23,299 bases of DNA, from contig CAYUWG010000059.1 of NCBI GenBank assembly GCA_964448285.1, positions 1 through 23,299 on the forward strand, read 5' to 3'. The stretch comes from CAYUWG01 sp964448285. Its GTDB lineage: Bacteria > Bacteroidota > Ignavibacteria > SZUA-365. The notes below the pieces were generated by a model. It had not been told where the DNA came from and ran no database searches. It was given only the letters and a program-made list of their open reading frames with translations. The position numbers and the translations under genes were made by a program. Shown piece after piece: positions 14,165 to 22,437 of the stretch (positions within the stretch are counted from its first letter, which is position 1; each line of letters begins with the position of its first letter).

Positions 14165-16390
14165 TTATTTCAGGATCTCTTCCAACTCGCGAACGGACGT
14201 AACCGGAAGCTTGCACGCGAAATTTTCACAGACATAGGCCGTGGGCTTACCATCGAGCGACACATTGTTCGTTACATAGGGACAGAGCGTGCGAATCGCT
14301 TTTCCTGAGTCACCGTCGGGATGTATGACGACAACAGCGCGCGGAAGGAATCGTGATCGGAGGGTGCTTACGAAATCTGCGAGGTCCACTTTGCTCTTCG
14401 CTGCAAGTATGATCTCTTTCGACGGTCCCTGCATGAAATCGAGCGCTGTCAGAAGAACAGTCGAACCGGTTGGAGCAACTTCGATCTGGCCTGCAAAGGC
14501 AAACAGAATCTTTCGGGCTTCTTCTTCCATCCTCATGTCTCCCGTAAGGCGGGCGAGGCGGACAAGATTCCATGCCGCCGCTCCGTTCCCGCTTGGGATA
14601 GCACCATCGTAAGCGTCCTTCGCGCGCGTAATCAATCCCTCGGAAGAGTCCGACGTGAAGTACAGCCCGCCGTTCGTATCGTCTTTGAAACGCGCGAGCA
14701 TCGTTGCGTTCAACGTCACGGCATGCTTGAGATAGCTTTCTTCGAACGTTGCCTGATAGAGTTCGATGAGACCCCACGTGACGAACGCATAATCCTCGAG
14801 GAAGCCTTCGATGCCGGCATGTCCTGCACGATACCTCCGAAGCAACGTCCCGTCTTTTTGCAACATGGTCGTGAGGAGAAAATGTGCTGCTCGTTGTGCG
14901 GCATTGGTGAAAGACGGCTCGTTCAAAGCGACGCCCGCACGCGCTAAGGATGCGATCATCAAGCCGTTCCATGACGAAAGGATTTTATCATCCAGTGAAG
15001 GATGCACGCGTGAGAACCGGAACGCGAAGAGCTTCTCTCTCGCTTCGCGAATCATTTTTTCCGCAGCTTCTTCGGAAAGCATGTTCCGCTTGCGCCATTG
15101 CTCCGGATCGGATGCGACGTGCAGGATGTTCCTCCCATGTTCGAAATTCCCCTGCGTCGTGACTCCGAAATACTCCGCCATGATCGGCGCATTCGTACCG
15201 ATGATCCGGAAAAATTCGTCGTGCGTGAAGACGTAGAATTTTCCCTCTTCACCTTCACTGTCAGCGTTTTCCGCAGAATAAAAACCGCCGTGCTCAGCGG
15301 TCATATCGCGAAGAATGTACGTGACGATCTCACGCGCCACCTGCGCATAGAACGGATTCCGTGTCACCTGATAGGCGTCAGTGTAGGCAGTAAGGAGAAG
15401 CGCGTTATCGTACAGCATCTTCTCGAAATGCGGCACGAGATATCGCTCATCGGTCGAGTAGCGGCAGAATCCGAATCCGACGTGGTCATACATTCCACCG
15501 CGATACATGGCGGTGAGTGTTTTTTCAACCATATCGAGAAGTGCACGATCCTTTGTGCGCTCGTAGCGCCGAAGGAGATAACTGAGTGTGTGTCCCATCG
15601 GAAATTTCGGCACCTTCCCGAAACCGCCGTACTCCGGATCGAAAGAACGTGTGAAATGCGTCACCGCCGTATCACAGACTGAAGGCGACAACTCTTTCGC
15701 AGCGGAAGGCGATGGCTCATTCAAATACTCTATGATTTGGTTTCCGGACTTCTCGATTTTTCCTCGCTCATTTTTCCACGCATCGCTCAGTGCGCGGATC
15801 ACGCGAAGGAAACCCGGTCGTCCGAACCGGTCATCTTTCGGAAAGTATGTTCCTGCAAAGAAGGGTTTCTTATCCGGCGTCATGAAGAGAGTGAGCGGCC
15901 AGCCGCCGCTGCCGGTCAGTGCCTGGCAAACGGTCATGTAGATATGATCCACGTCCGGACGCTCTTCACGGTCGAGTTTGATCGAGATGAAATGCTCATT
16001 GAGAAATTCTGCAACCGTACGGTCTTTGAAGGACTCGTGCTCCATGACGTGACACCAGTGACACGTCGAGTAACCGATGGAGAGAAAGATCGGCTTGTCC
16101 TCCTTCACCGCTTTCGTGAACGCCTCGTCTCCCCATGGGTACCAGTCCACGGGGTTCGTTGCATGTTGCAGGAGATATGGGCTGGATGAGAAAATCAATC
16201 TGTTGTAATCCGGACCGCCATCCGGTGGGAGTGTGGAAAGATCGGGCAGCGGAAACTCACCGTCGCGCACTTTGGATTGAGACATTCCTGTTCCTTTCTC
16301 CGGCACTCGCTCTTGTGCAAGACAGCCTGTGCCGACTGATGCGCTCAGGAGAATTACCGGTAACCAATAATGAAATCGTAATTGCGTCAT
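14165..16390 (-). CDS. DUF255 thioredoxin-domain protein (YyaL / SPATA20-like)
   Basis: This 741-residue protein has a short export signal (RFHYWLPVILLSASVGTG, 5-22) with a cysteine at 23, so it may be a lipoprotein, although the lipobox is poor. Residues about 60-220 form the DUF255 thioredoxin domain: RLIFSSSPYLLQHATNPVDW (64-83), GYSTC110-HW-C113HVMEHESF, then KLDREERPDVDHIYM (138-152) and SGGWPLTLFMTPD. The rest is an alpha/alpha-barrel-like region resembling N-acylglucosamine 2-epimerases, with HFEKMLYDNALL, SWNGLMIASLARAG and ENFACK near the end. The family occurs from bacteria to human SPATA20; its reaction is unknown. The start at 16390 is chosen because extension to 16501 enters the divergent DUF445 promoter region. 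Many bacterial homologues are cytoplasmic, so the export signal here is notable. Confidence 0.9.
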   Translation of the reverse strand: MTQLRFHYWLPVILLSASVGTGCLAQERVPEKGTGMSQSKVRDGEFPLPDLSTLPPDGGPDYNRLIFSSSPYLLQHATNPVDWYPWGDEAFTKAVKEDKPIFLSIGYSTCHWCHVMEHESFKDRTVAEFLNEHFISIKLDREERPDVDHIYMTVCQALTGSGGWPLTLFMTPDKKPFFAGTYFPKDDRFGRPGFLRVIRALSDAWKNERGKIEKSGNQIIEYLNEPSPSAAKELSPSVCDTAVTHFTRSFDPEYGGFGKVPKFPMGHTLSYLLRRYERTKDRALLDMVEKTLTAMYRGGMYDHVGFGFCRYSTDERYLVPHFEKMLYDNALLLTAYTDAYQVTRNPFYAQVAREIVTYILRDMTAEHGGFYSAENADSEGEEGKFYVFTHDEFFRIIGTNAPIMAEYFGVTTQGNFEHGRNILHVASDPEQWRKRNMLSEEAAEKMIREAREKLFAFRFSRVHPSLDDKILSSWNGLMIASLARAGVALNEPSFTNAAQRAAHFLLTTMLQKDGTLLRRYRAGHAGIEGFLEDYAFVTWGLIELYQATFEESYLKHAVTLNATMLARFKDDTNGGLYFTSDSSEGLITRAKDAYDGAIPSGNGAAAWNLVRLARLTGDMRMEEEARKILFAFAGQIEVAPTGSTVLLTALDFMQGPSKEIILAAKSKVDLADFVSTLRSRFLPRAVVVIHPDGDSGKAIRTLCPYVTNNVSLDGKPTAYVCENFACKLPVTSVRELEEILK

Positions 16391-16488
16391 GTTTGAACAA
16401 GATAGAAAAACACTTTGAGAGGAATAGTCACGTGGGCATTGTCCCTTCCAGGAGTTTGTCCAAGCATCCCAATTCAATAGCTTCGAGC

Positions 16489-17745
16489 ATGTCGAGTGCA
16501 CGCATACTAGCCCCTGTATCGCTCCTCTTTGCGGCAGCGCTGTTCCTTGGCACGTTACCGTTCACGGATATGTTCTTCTTCGCATTGCTCCATGCATTCG
16601 CTGAGGCGGGAATGATCGGAGGACTGGCCGACTGGTTCGCGGTGGTCGCCTTGTTTCGGCATCCGTTCGGTATTCCCATTCCGCACACTGCCATCATCCC
16701 GAAGCATCGCGCGAAGCTTTCGAAAGGCATCATCGACGTCGTGCAGAACAAATGGCTCGACAAGGAAACGATTCGCGAGCGAGTACAGACGCTTTCCTTT
16801 GCGGAAATATTTCTCCACTGGGCAGAGGATGCATCGAACAGGCGGCTTGCAGTACGGATGATTCGCTCCGTGCTGAAGGAAACTGTCCGTGATTTCGATG
16901 AGGAAAAATTTTCGGAGCGGACTCTTTCGCTTCTTCGCGAACGCATACATACCGACGACGTTCTCCGCTGGTTGAAGCGAGGATTGGAAGCGATCATCAG
17001 GAAGGGATGGCACGACGTGTTGTTGAATGCCCTCGCTCGCAACATCGCAGATTGGCTCGCAACGCCGCGCGTTCAAACGCTGCTCGCAAAGAACCTCGAA
17101 ACGATCGCGGAAAAATATTCGACGACGATGCTGCGCAGCATCGGGAAGTGGATTGCGGAGACGACGAATGCACTGAACTACGAGGACTTAGCACGCTCGA
17201 TTGCGATGAGCCTGAAGGAAGACATTCAGGCAATGATCGAACTCCAAGACCACCCTCTGAGAAAGGAAATTGAGACGGCACTCGGAATGTACGTGCGTGA
17301 CATAGAACGCAACGAGAGCCTTCGCGCATTCATCGATGAACAGAGGGAGCGATGGTTCGATCCATCACAGCGCGACATGCTCTCATCGTTCATCATTCGG
17401 GCGAAGAATTTTTTTGCCGGAAGCATGGAGAACGATGATTCGATTCTTGTCGTGCAGCTCGAGTCGTTCCTCCTTGAACAGCTCCAGCGATTCCGCGGGA
17501 ATGTTCCGGCGCAGCATCGTCTCGATGAGTGGCTCCGTGAAAGGCTCGTTCGTCTCGTCGAAGAGCGGCACAGCGAAATCGGCTTGCTCGTCCAGCGCAA
17601 TCTCGAAAAGCTCGATGACAAGCAACTCGTGAAACAGATCGAAGAGAAAGTCGGCGCCGACTTGCAATACATTCGCGTCAACGGCGCCGTGGTCGGCGGG
17701 CTTGTCGGGACGGTCATTTTTCTTTTGAAGCATTTCCTTTCATGA
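16489..17745 (+). CDS. DUF445 family membrane protein
   Basis: This 418-residue protein has an N-terminal membrane region (about 5-50). It includes FFALLHAFAEAGMIGGLADWFAVVALFRHPFG, the DUF445 hallmark (G-W/D-x-A-V-x-x-L-F-x-H-P), followed by IPIPHTAIIPKHRAKLSKGI. A long charged, helical, coiled-coil-like body (about 75-390) follows, and a final hydrophobic helix, GAVVGGLVGTVIFLLKHFL, ends the protein. The topology is therefore two membrane anchors flanking a large soluble domain. The family (YheB-, YjiN-like) has no agreed function; membrane-fusion or envelope-stress roles have been guessed. The ATG at 16489 is preferred; a GTG at 16432 is an alternative and the frame back to 16135 lies antisense to the DUF255 gene. 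The stop overlaps the methyltransferase start (ATGA). Confidence 0.87.
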   Translation: MSSARILAPVSLLFAAALFLGTLPFTDMFFFALLHAFAEAGMIGGLADWFAVVALFRHPFGIPIPHTAIIPKHRAKLSKGIIDVVQNKWLDKETIRERVQTLSFAEIFLHWAEDASNRRLAVRMIRSVLKETVRDFDEEKFSERTLSLLRERIHTDDVLRWLKRGLEAIIRKGWHDVLLNALARNIADWLATPRVQTLLAKNLETIAEKYSTTMLRSIGKWIAETTNALNYEDLARSIAMSLKEDIQAMIELQDHPLRKEIETALGMYVRDIERNESLRAFIDEQRERWFDPSQRDMLSSFIIRAKNFFAGSMENDDSILVVQLESFLLEQLQRFRGNVPAQHRLDEWLRERLVRLVEERHSEIGLLVQRNLEKLDDKQLVKQIEEKVGADLQYIRVNGAVVGGLVGTVIFLLKHFLS

Positions 17746-18542
17746 ACGTCATGCCCGTCACGTCACTCGAAGGGCCGGAGTTGGAGCCGTACAGGACTCT
17801 CCGTGAAACGACGCGTCACTGGCGGGAGGGATACGCCGTCGTTGAAAGCGGCAAGGTCGTTCTTCGATTGCTGCAGAATGAAGCGGACGTGGTGTCTTTC
17901 CTCATGACTTCTGAGTGGTTCGAAAAACTTCACGCGATGCTTTCTCGCCCGCGTTACGCACGAACGCCGGTATTCATTGCCGAGCAGGAAGCGCTCAGAA
18001 GGATCGTCGGCTTTCCGTTGCATAACAATGTGATGGCTCTCATTCGCATTCCGGAAAATCCGGATTGGGACGAATTCGCGACGTCAGGCAGAGTCTATGT
18101 TGCCGTCGAAGGGATTGCCGATGCGGAGAACATCGGCATGATCGTCAGGAATTGTGCGGCGTTCGGTGTGAGCGGTCTTATCGTCGGGCCTGATTCGTGC
18201 AGTCCGTATTTGCGTCGCGCTGTGCGTGTCTCCGTCGGTGCGGTGTTCTCTCTTCCGGTTTTCCACAGTGCGGATATTCTTCAGTCGTTGCGCGGAGCGA
18301 AGGCACGTCATTCTTGGCGCATTGTCGCAACGGTTCCGCGCGGTGGAGAAAGCACCCTTCCGGGCGATGATCCTATTTGTCTGTTCTTCGGCAGCGAAGG
18401 GAATGGCTTGACGAACGATGCCCTCGGGATTTGCGACGCGTTGTTCACGATTCCGATCCGTGACGATATCGATTCGCTCAACGTGGCAAACGCTACAGCA
18501 ATCGCGCTATACCATGCGATGGTTGTCCGGCGAAGCGTTTGA
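17742..18542 (+). CDS. TrmH/SpoU-family RNA 2'-O-ribose methyltransferase
   Basis: This 266-residue SPOUT (trefoil-knot) enzyme transfers a methyl group from S-adenosylmethionine to a ribose 2'-OH in tRNA or rRNA. Motif 1 is ENIGMIVRNCAAFGVSGLIVG (129-149), with catalytic-type R136. Motif 2 is CLFFGSEGNGL (213-223), with E219. Motif 3 is IPIRDDIDSLNVANATAIALY (237-257), with S245, L246 and N247. The N-terminal 110 residues are a weakly conserved substrate-binding part. It overlaps the DUF445 stop by 4 nt, so the two are translated from one message. The target nucleotide cannot be told from sequence; RlmB- and TrmH-like activities are both possible. Its stop codon lies 1 nt from the stop of the convergent lipoprotein gene. 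An in-frame ATG at codon 4 is a possible alternative start. Confidence 0.9.
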   Translation: MNVMPVTSLEGPELEPYRTLRETTRHWREGYAVVESGKVVLRLLQNEADVVSFLMTSEWFEKLHAMLSRPRYARTPVFIAEQEALRRIVGFPLHNNVMALIRIPENPDWDEFATSGRVYVAVEGIADAENIGMIVRNCAAFGVSGLIVGPDSCSPYLRRAVRVSVGAVFSLPVFHSADILQSLRGAKARHSWRIVATVPRGGESTLPGDDPICLFFGSEGNGLTNDALGICDALFTIPIRDDIDSLNVANATAIALYHAMVVRRSV

Positions 18543-18543
18543 G

Positions 18544-19881
18544 CTACTTCAACGTCAAGCGTGCGGTTTGGAGTACCTTCTTCGAACCCTGGCTTTGCAG
18601 TACGACGATCACCTTCAAATTCTCCTTCACCCACTTGCCGTCGATGGTGATCGTGCGCTGGACGGTTTTCGTCTCACCATTCGAAAGCGATATGGCTTCA
18701 CCGTCGGCATCGGGGATCATCGTTCGCATCGCGTCATAGTGGATGTAGCTTGCGATGTTGTCGCTCAGGATATTGTCTTCCGTCACGATCGTGTGCAGTC
18801 GGAGATCGCTATACGAAGCCGTCGAGAGTCCCTTGACGCGGACTTCAAGATTCACCGAACCCGCGCCTTCCGTTTTGGAAAGTCTGATCTCCGCTTCCGG
18901 CGTGAAGTCGCGAACGGACTGAATCTCAGTGACCCAGTTGGGAGCCTGCGAGCCGACGTTCTTTCCGTTCACCCAACCGGTCGGTGAAATCGTCGGCGCT
19001 TCCGGGCTGAAGAGATAGTAGGTGCGTGGCCGCGCCCAGGTCTGGGATTCCTGATACATCCGGTCTTGCAGCGGCCACCACACGTGCACTTTGACCGTTG
19101 CGAGCCGTGCTTTCAACGCCGCCGTCGTGATGTTCGTCTTGTAGTATTCGTTCGAGGCGATGCATTGCGGACAATCGTTGGTGATGATCTCACACAACAC
19201 CATGCCGACGTTCTCTTTCCGGAAAGAAACCGTTTGCGACGTGCCGACATTTCCCGCACCGTCATAGGCTTTTGCAACGACGGTATTGACGCCGTCGGGA
19301 AGATGACTGATCGGAAGTACCGCTTCCCACGGTTCGGCAGTGATGGTTGTGGACGGCGAAGATTCACCGTTCAGGAGTAATTCTATCTTTGTGACTCCCA
19401 CATTGTCCGATGCAGTGAGATCGACGCCAAGTTCGTTCAATCCGGACGCGCTGTTTTGCGCTGGTGCAATGATGCTCACGGAAGGTGATTGCGTATCGCT
19501 CGGATCGCCGCGTAAAAACGAGACAGTCTGTGATGTGCCGACGTTTCCCGCTGCATCGCCGGCGCGCGCCTGCAGTGTGTGTATGCCGTCGAGAAGCGAC
19601 TGGAGAGAGATGGTGGTTCTCCACGGTGCGGATGTGAGCGTTGCCACGACAGTTCCATTCAACAACAGTTCGATGCGCACGACGCCGACGTTATCCGATG
19701 CGGATAATTCCACGAGCAGCGATTCACGTCCAGGCGCATCGTTCGGTTTGGGATTCGTAATAGACACGACCGGTGCGACGGTATCAGCCGGTTCGTTCGT
19801 CGCTTCTTTTGAACAGGATCCGAAGAGGAGACCAGCGGTGAGGACGACGATGAAGAAATGTTTTGGACGAGAAGAGATCAT
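18544..19881 (-). CDS. Ig-domain / Omp28-like lipoprotein, paralogue A (two Ig domains, CPQC)
   Basis: This 445-residue lipoprotein has a signal peptide ending LLFGSC, with lipid-modified C23. Two bacterial Ig-like domains follow (about 34-123 and 130-222), each with SASDNVGV/TASDNVGV, a G-x-HTL/NTVVAKA strand and D-x-AGNVGTSQTVSF. Then comes an Omp28-type thioredoxin-like domain starting CEIITNDC237-PQ-C240IASNEYY. A beta-rich end finishes in VLQTARLTLK. The family is found in Bacteroidota outer membranes and its role is undefined. The CxxC could be redox-active or structural. It is the last and most diverged of three tandem paralogues. The 73-nt gap before it contains a hairpin terminator at 19907-19941, so it is expressed by read-through or from its own promoter in a gap of about 25 nt. 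The start has only a weak AGGT site. Confidence 0.85.
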   Translation of the reverse strand: MISSRPKHFFIVVLTAGLLFGSCSKEATNEPADTVAPVVSITNPKPNDAPGRESLLVELSASDNVGVVRIELLLNGTVVATLTSAPWRTTISLQSLLDGIHTLQARAGDAAGNVGTSQTVSFLRGDPSDTQSPSVSIIAPAQNSASGLNELGVDLTASDNVGVTKIELLLNGESSPSTTITAEPWEAVLPISHLPDGVNTVVAKAYDGAGNVGTSQTVSFRKENVGMVLCEIITNDCPQCIASNEYYKTNITTAALKARLATVKVHVWWPLQDRMYQESQTWARPRTYYLFSPEAPTISPTGWVNGKNVGSQAPNWVTEIQSVRDFTPEAEIRLSKTEGAGSVNLEVRVKGLSTASYSDLRLHTIVTEDNILSDNIASYIHYDAMRTMIPDADGEAISLSNGETKTVQRTITIDGKWVKENLKVIVVLQSQGSKKVLQTARLTLK

Positions 19882-19906
19882 GTCGATACCTGAAGATGAA
19901 GGTTAG

Positions 19907-19941
19907 AAAAAAGAAAGGGGACGCGATTTCGCATCCCCTTT
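19907..19941 (-). terminator. Rho-independent terminator/attenuator between lipoprotein paralogues B and A
   Basis: A 13-bp inverted repeat (plus-strand arms AAAGGGGACGCGA at 19914-19926 and TCGCATCCCCTTT at 19929-19941) has one mismatch that becomes a U-G pair in the minus-strand RNA. The loop is 2 nt. On the minus strand it is followed by a C and six T residues. It begins 13 nt after the stop of the 19955-21319 gene and should reduce transcription into the 18544-19881 gene. Confidence 0.75.
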
Positions 19942-19954
19942 CGATCAAGCTCCG

Positions 19955-21319
19955 TTACCTCAGTGGAAGACGTGCCGCTTGCAGAATCTTTTTCGATCCG
20001 TTGCTTTGTACGAAGACGACTACTTTCAGCTTATCCTTATTCCATCGCGTGTCGAAACTGACGTTACGCGTAAAGGTCTTCGTTTCGCCATTGCTTAGCG
20101 TGAAGCTTTCGCCGTTCGCATCGGGAAGCATCATGCGCATGACGTCGTAGTGCGTCGTTTCACCGTTTCCATCGCTGTAATTGATATCATCCTCGAGGAT
20201 GGCAGTGTGAAATTTCAGGTCGGAGTATGGTGCGGAAGCGATTCCCGTCACCTTTGCGTCGATCGTTGCGCTCGTTCCCACGACGTTGACGGTCAATTCG
20301 ATCTTCGCTTCGGGTGGAAGGTTTTTATCGTTCGTCACTTGCACGATCCAGTCGGAGGCGACTGAGCCCATGAGGGTTCCGTTCACCCAAGCTGCGGGCG
20401 CATAATATGTCGGTTCAGGATAGAAGAGATAATCCGTTCGCGGTTTGGACCAGGTTTGTGATTCATGCCATAGTCTATCGGTTGCAAACGGCCACCAGAC
20501 ATGGTTCTTTATCGCGGCAACGTTCATTTTCGCGGTGCCTTTTATGTTGTCTTTGAAATAGGCATTTGCCGGGGCGCAAGGAGGGCAGTTCGCACTTGTG
20601 ACGATCTCGACAAGTGTGATACGGAGGTGCTCTTTACGGAATGTGATCGCATTCGATGTTCCGACGTTACCGGATGCATCGTACGCCTTAGCTGTGATGG
20701 TATGTGCACCCTCGGAAAGTTTTATGATAGGGATAACGACATGATAGGGTCGGCTGATCACAGTAGCTGCAGGATCGGAGGCGCCGTCGAAGAAGAACTC
20801 CACCTTCGCGACACCGACGTTGTCATCAGCCTCGGCTTCGACGCCTAATTCGTGATAGCCAAAAACATCATTCATGAGCGGTGCTTTGATGACGACAGTC
20901 GGGTTAGTGATGTCGATGAGTGCGCCACGTTTGAACGTGACGACCGCTGATGTTGTGACGTTGCCCGCCGCATCATAGGCCTTTGCATACACAGTGTGCG
21001 AACCATCCTGCAATCCTGCGATGGATATGACTGCCTTCCATGGTGCTGCGACGAGTGAGGCGACGGGGTTGACGATGTTGTTGAGGAAGACTTCGACTTT
21101 TGTCACGCCCTTGTTGTCGCTTGCCTGAATATCGACCGTCAGCAATTGACGACCGACGGATTCATCCTGCTTGGGCGAGATGATGGAAACGGTTGGGGCA
21201 GTTTTATCATCATCCGTCGATGGCGGCGGAGTCGTTGGATTGTCGGAGTCGCTGCATCCGATCATGAGCACGAACGCTGTCGTGCTTAACCAAAACAAGG
21301 TGCGAAGGAAATGAATCAT
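19955..21319 (-). CDS. Ig-domain / Omp28-like lipoprotein, paralogue B (two Ig domains, CPPC)
   Basis: This 454-residue lipoprotein has signal peptide lipobox FVLMIGC, with C22, and a linker rich in Asp, Thr and Pro (23-40), as expected for an outer-membrane tether. Two Ig-like domains (about 40-130 and 137-228) carry ASDNKGVTKVEVFL and DDNVGVAKVEFFF. The Omp28-type domain begins LVEIVTSANC245-PP-C248APANAYF. The C-terminal segment ends SNGSKKILQAARLPLR, closely matching the other two paralogues. The start at 21319 has a good GGAGG ribosome site 6 nt upstream and lies 17 nt after the stop of paralogue C, so B and C share a transcript. It is followed by a terminator. Function is unknown; a surface or periplasmic binding or assembly role is possible. 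Confidence 0.86.
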   Translation of the reverse strand: MIHFLRTLFWLSTTAFVLMIGCSDSDNPTTPPPSTDDDKTAPTVSIISPKQDESVGRQLLTVDIQASDNKGVTKVEVFLNNIVNPVASLVAAPWKAVISIAGLQDGSHTVYAKAYDAAGNVTTSAVVTFKRGALIDITNPTVVIKAPLMNDVFGYHELGVEAEADDNVGVAKVEFFFDGASDPAATVISRPYHVVIPIIKLSEGAHTITAKAYDASGNVGTSNAITFRKEHLRITLVEIVTSANCPPCAPANAYFKDNIKGTAKMNVAAIKNHVWWPFATDRLWHESQTWSKPRTDYLFYPEPTYYAPAAWVNGTLMGSVASDWIVQVTNDKNLPPEAKIELTVNVVGTSATIDAKVTGIASAPYSDLKFHTAILEDDINYSDGNGETTHYDVMRMMLPDANGESFTLSNGETKTFTRNVSFDTRWNKDKLKVVVFVQSNGSKKILQAARLPLR

Positions 21320-21325
21320 GGGTAA

Positions 21326-21330
21326 CCTCC
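21326..21330 (-). promoter_or_regulatory. Ribosome binding site of lipoprotein paralogue B
   Basis: GGAGG on the minus strand, 6 nt before the ATG at 21319 and within the 17-nt gap after paralogue C. It confirms this start. Confidence 0.65.
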
Positions 21331-21336
21331 ATTCAG

Positions 21337-22395
21337 TTATTTCAGGGAAATCTTTGCGGCTTGCAATACATACATGCTGTTGTGGCTCTGCAGGAACACG
21401 ATTGCTTCCATGTCTTCGATACGCCAGGCTGACTTCAATGTGAATTCACGCGTGAACGATTTCTCTTCGCCATTCCCGAGGGTAATCGTTTCACCGTTCG
21501 CATCCGGCAGCATCATGGACATGACTTCGAAGTGTTCGAATTCGCTGTTGCCGTCGTTGTACTGAATATTGCTGTGCGTCAAGACCGTGTGTAGTCGTAA
21601 ATCATTGTAGGTCGAACTGTTGATGCCCTTGACGGTGATTGCCAACGTGACACGATCACCGCTCACAGCTTTCGAAAGTTGAATGGACGCATCCGCCGGC
21701 TTCGCGATGTTTTGATCTAACGCCGTTACCCAGTTGCCGACGACGTTCGTGGCAAACGTTCCGCTGACCCACGCGTTGGGTGCACTCTGCGTCATCGTCC
21801 CGAACAGATAATCCTTGCGCGGACGCGACCACGTCTCCGATGCTTTCCAGAGACTATCGGAACTGCGCGGAATGGGAACGTGATATTTGATCACCGCCAT
21901 GCGTTCGTCATAAAAGGCATTACCGGTTGCAAAGCGAAACGCTTCGTTCGCGGGGCCGCATGGTGCGCAGTTCGCGCTCGTTATAATTTCGACCAATGCC
22001 ATGCGTTTCAGAGCATTGACGCTTTTAATTCCTTTGATGAAAGTCAGGGCGTTCGTGCTGGTGGCGTTTCCGGCGGCGTCCGATGCTTTTGCAACGATAG
22101 TGTGCGGTCCATTTGCCATCGTGCGAATATCGATCCCCGCCTGCCAGGGAGATCCTGAGATCGTTTTTGAAGGCGTCTGTTCACCGTCGATAAAAAGCTC
22201 GATCTTCGTAACCCCGACGTTGTCGGATACGGAGAACACGACCGTGAACTGATCCACACCGACCGTATCGTTATCCGCAGGTGCGAGAAAAGAAATCGCA
22301 GGGGCTTGCGTATCGACGTTGTTGGAGCTGTCGTCGCTGCATCCCGTGATGAGTGTGATTAGGACAATCAAAGTTGGGAGTAAGCTGAGTTTCAT
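21337..22395 (-). CDS. Ig-domain / Omp28-like lipoprotein, paralogue C (one Ig domain, CAPC)
   Basis: This 352-residue lipoprotein has lipobox LITGC, with C19, followed by Asp/Ser/Asn residues. There is a single Ig-like domain (about 31-120: VSDNVGVTKIELFIDG, GPHTIVAKASDAAGNATSTN). The Omp28-type domain starts LVEIITSANC143-AP-C146GPANEAF. It shares KYHVPIPRSSDSLWKASETW and WSRPRKDYLF-type segments with the others and ends MYVLQAAKISLK. It is about 90-100 residues shorter than paralogues A and B because it lacks one Ig repeat. The start at 22395 has AAAGGA 7 nt upstream. It is the first of the three paralogues and lies 42 nt after the DUF58 stop, so co-transcription with DUF58 is possible. 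No terminator is visible between them. Confidence 0.86.
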   Translation of the reverse strand: MKLSLLPTLIVLITLITGCSDDSSNNVDTQAPAISFLAPADNDTVGVDQFTVVFSVSDNVGVTKIELFIDGEQTPSKTISGSPWQAGIDIRTMANGPHTIVAKASDAAGNATSTNALTFIKGIKSVNALKRMALVEIITSANCAPCGPANEAFRFATGNAFYDERMAVIKYHVPIPRSSDSLWKASETWSRPRKDYLFGTMTQSAPNAWVSGTFATNVVGNWVTALDQNIAKPADASIQLSKAVSGDRVTLAITVKGINSSTYNDLRLHTVLTHSNIQYNDGNSEFEHFEVMSMMLPDANGETITLGNGEEKSFTREFTLKSAWRIEDMEAIVFLQSHNSMYVLQAAKISLK

Positions 22396-22437
22396 CGTTG
22401 AATCCTTTCTGACGTTTTCGGTTTCTGTCGTTGTTCG

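Noticed and set aside
14310..14972. 220-codon minus-strand frame in another register within the DUF255 gene
   Set aside because: Arg/Ser/Cys-rich composition typical of a shifted frame; the DUF255 frame covers it with strong motifs.
16135..16488. Longer N-terminus for the DUF445 protein
   Set aside because: It runs antisense to the signal-peptide and N-terminal region of the DUF255 gene, and the family's first helix starts just after 16489.
16391..16488. Bacteroidota-type promoters in the DUF255/DUF445 divergent gap
   Set aside because: TAGCTTCG at 16478 is one base off consensus but would place the RNA start downstream of the DUF445 ATG; TATCTTGT on the other strand is a poor match. Promoters must exist, but I cannot place them.
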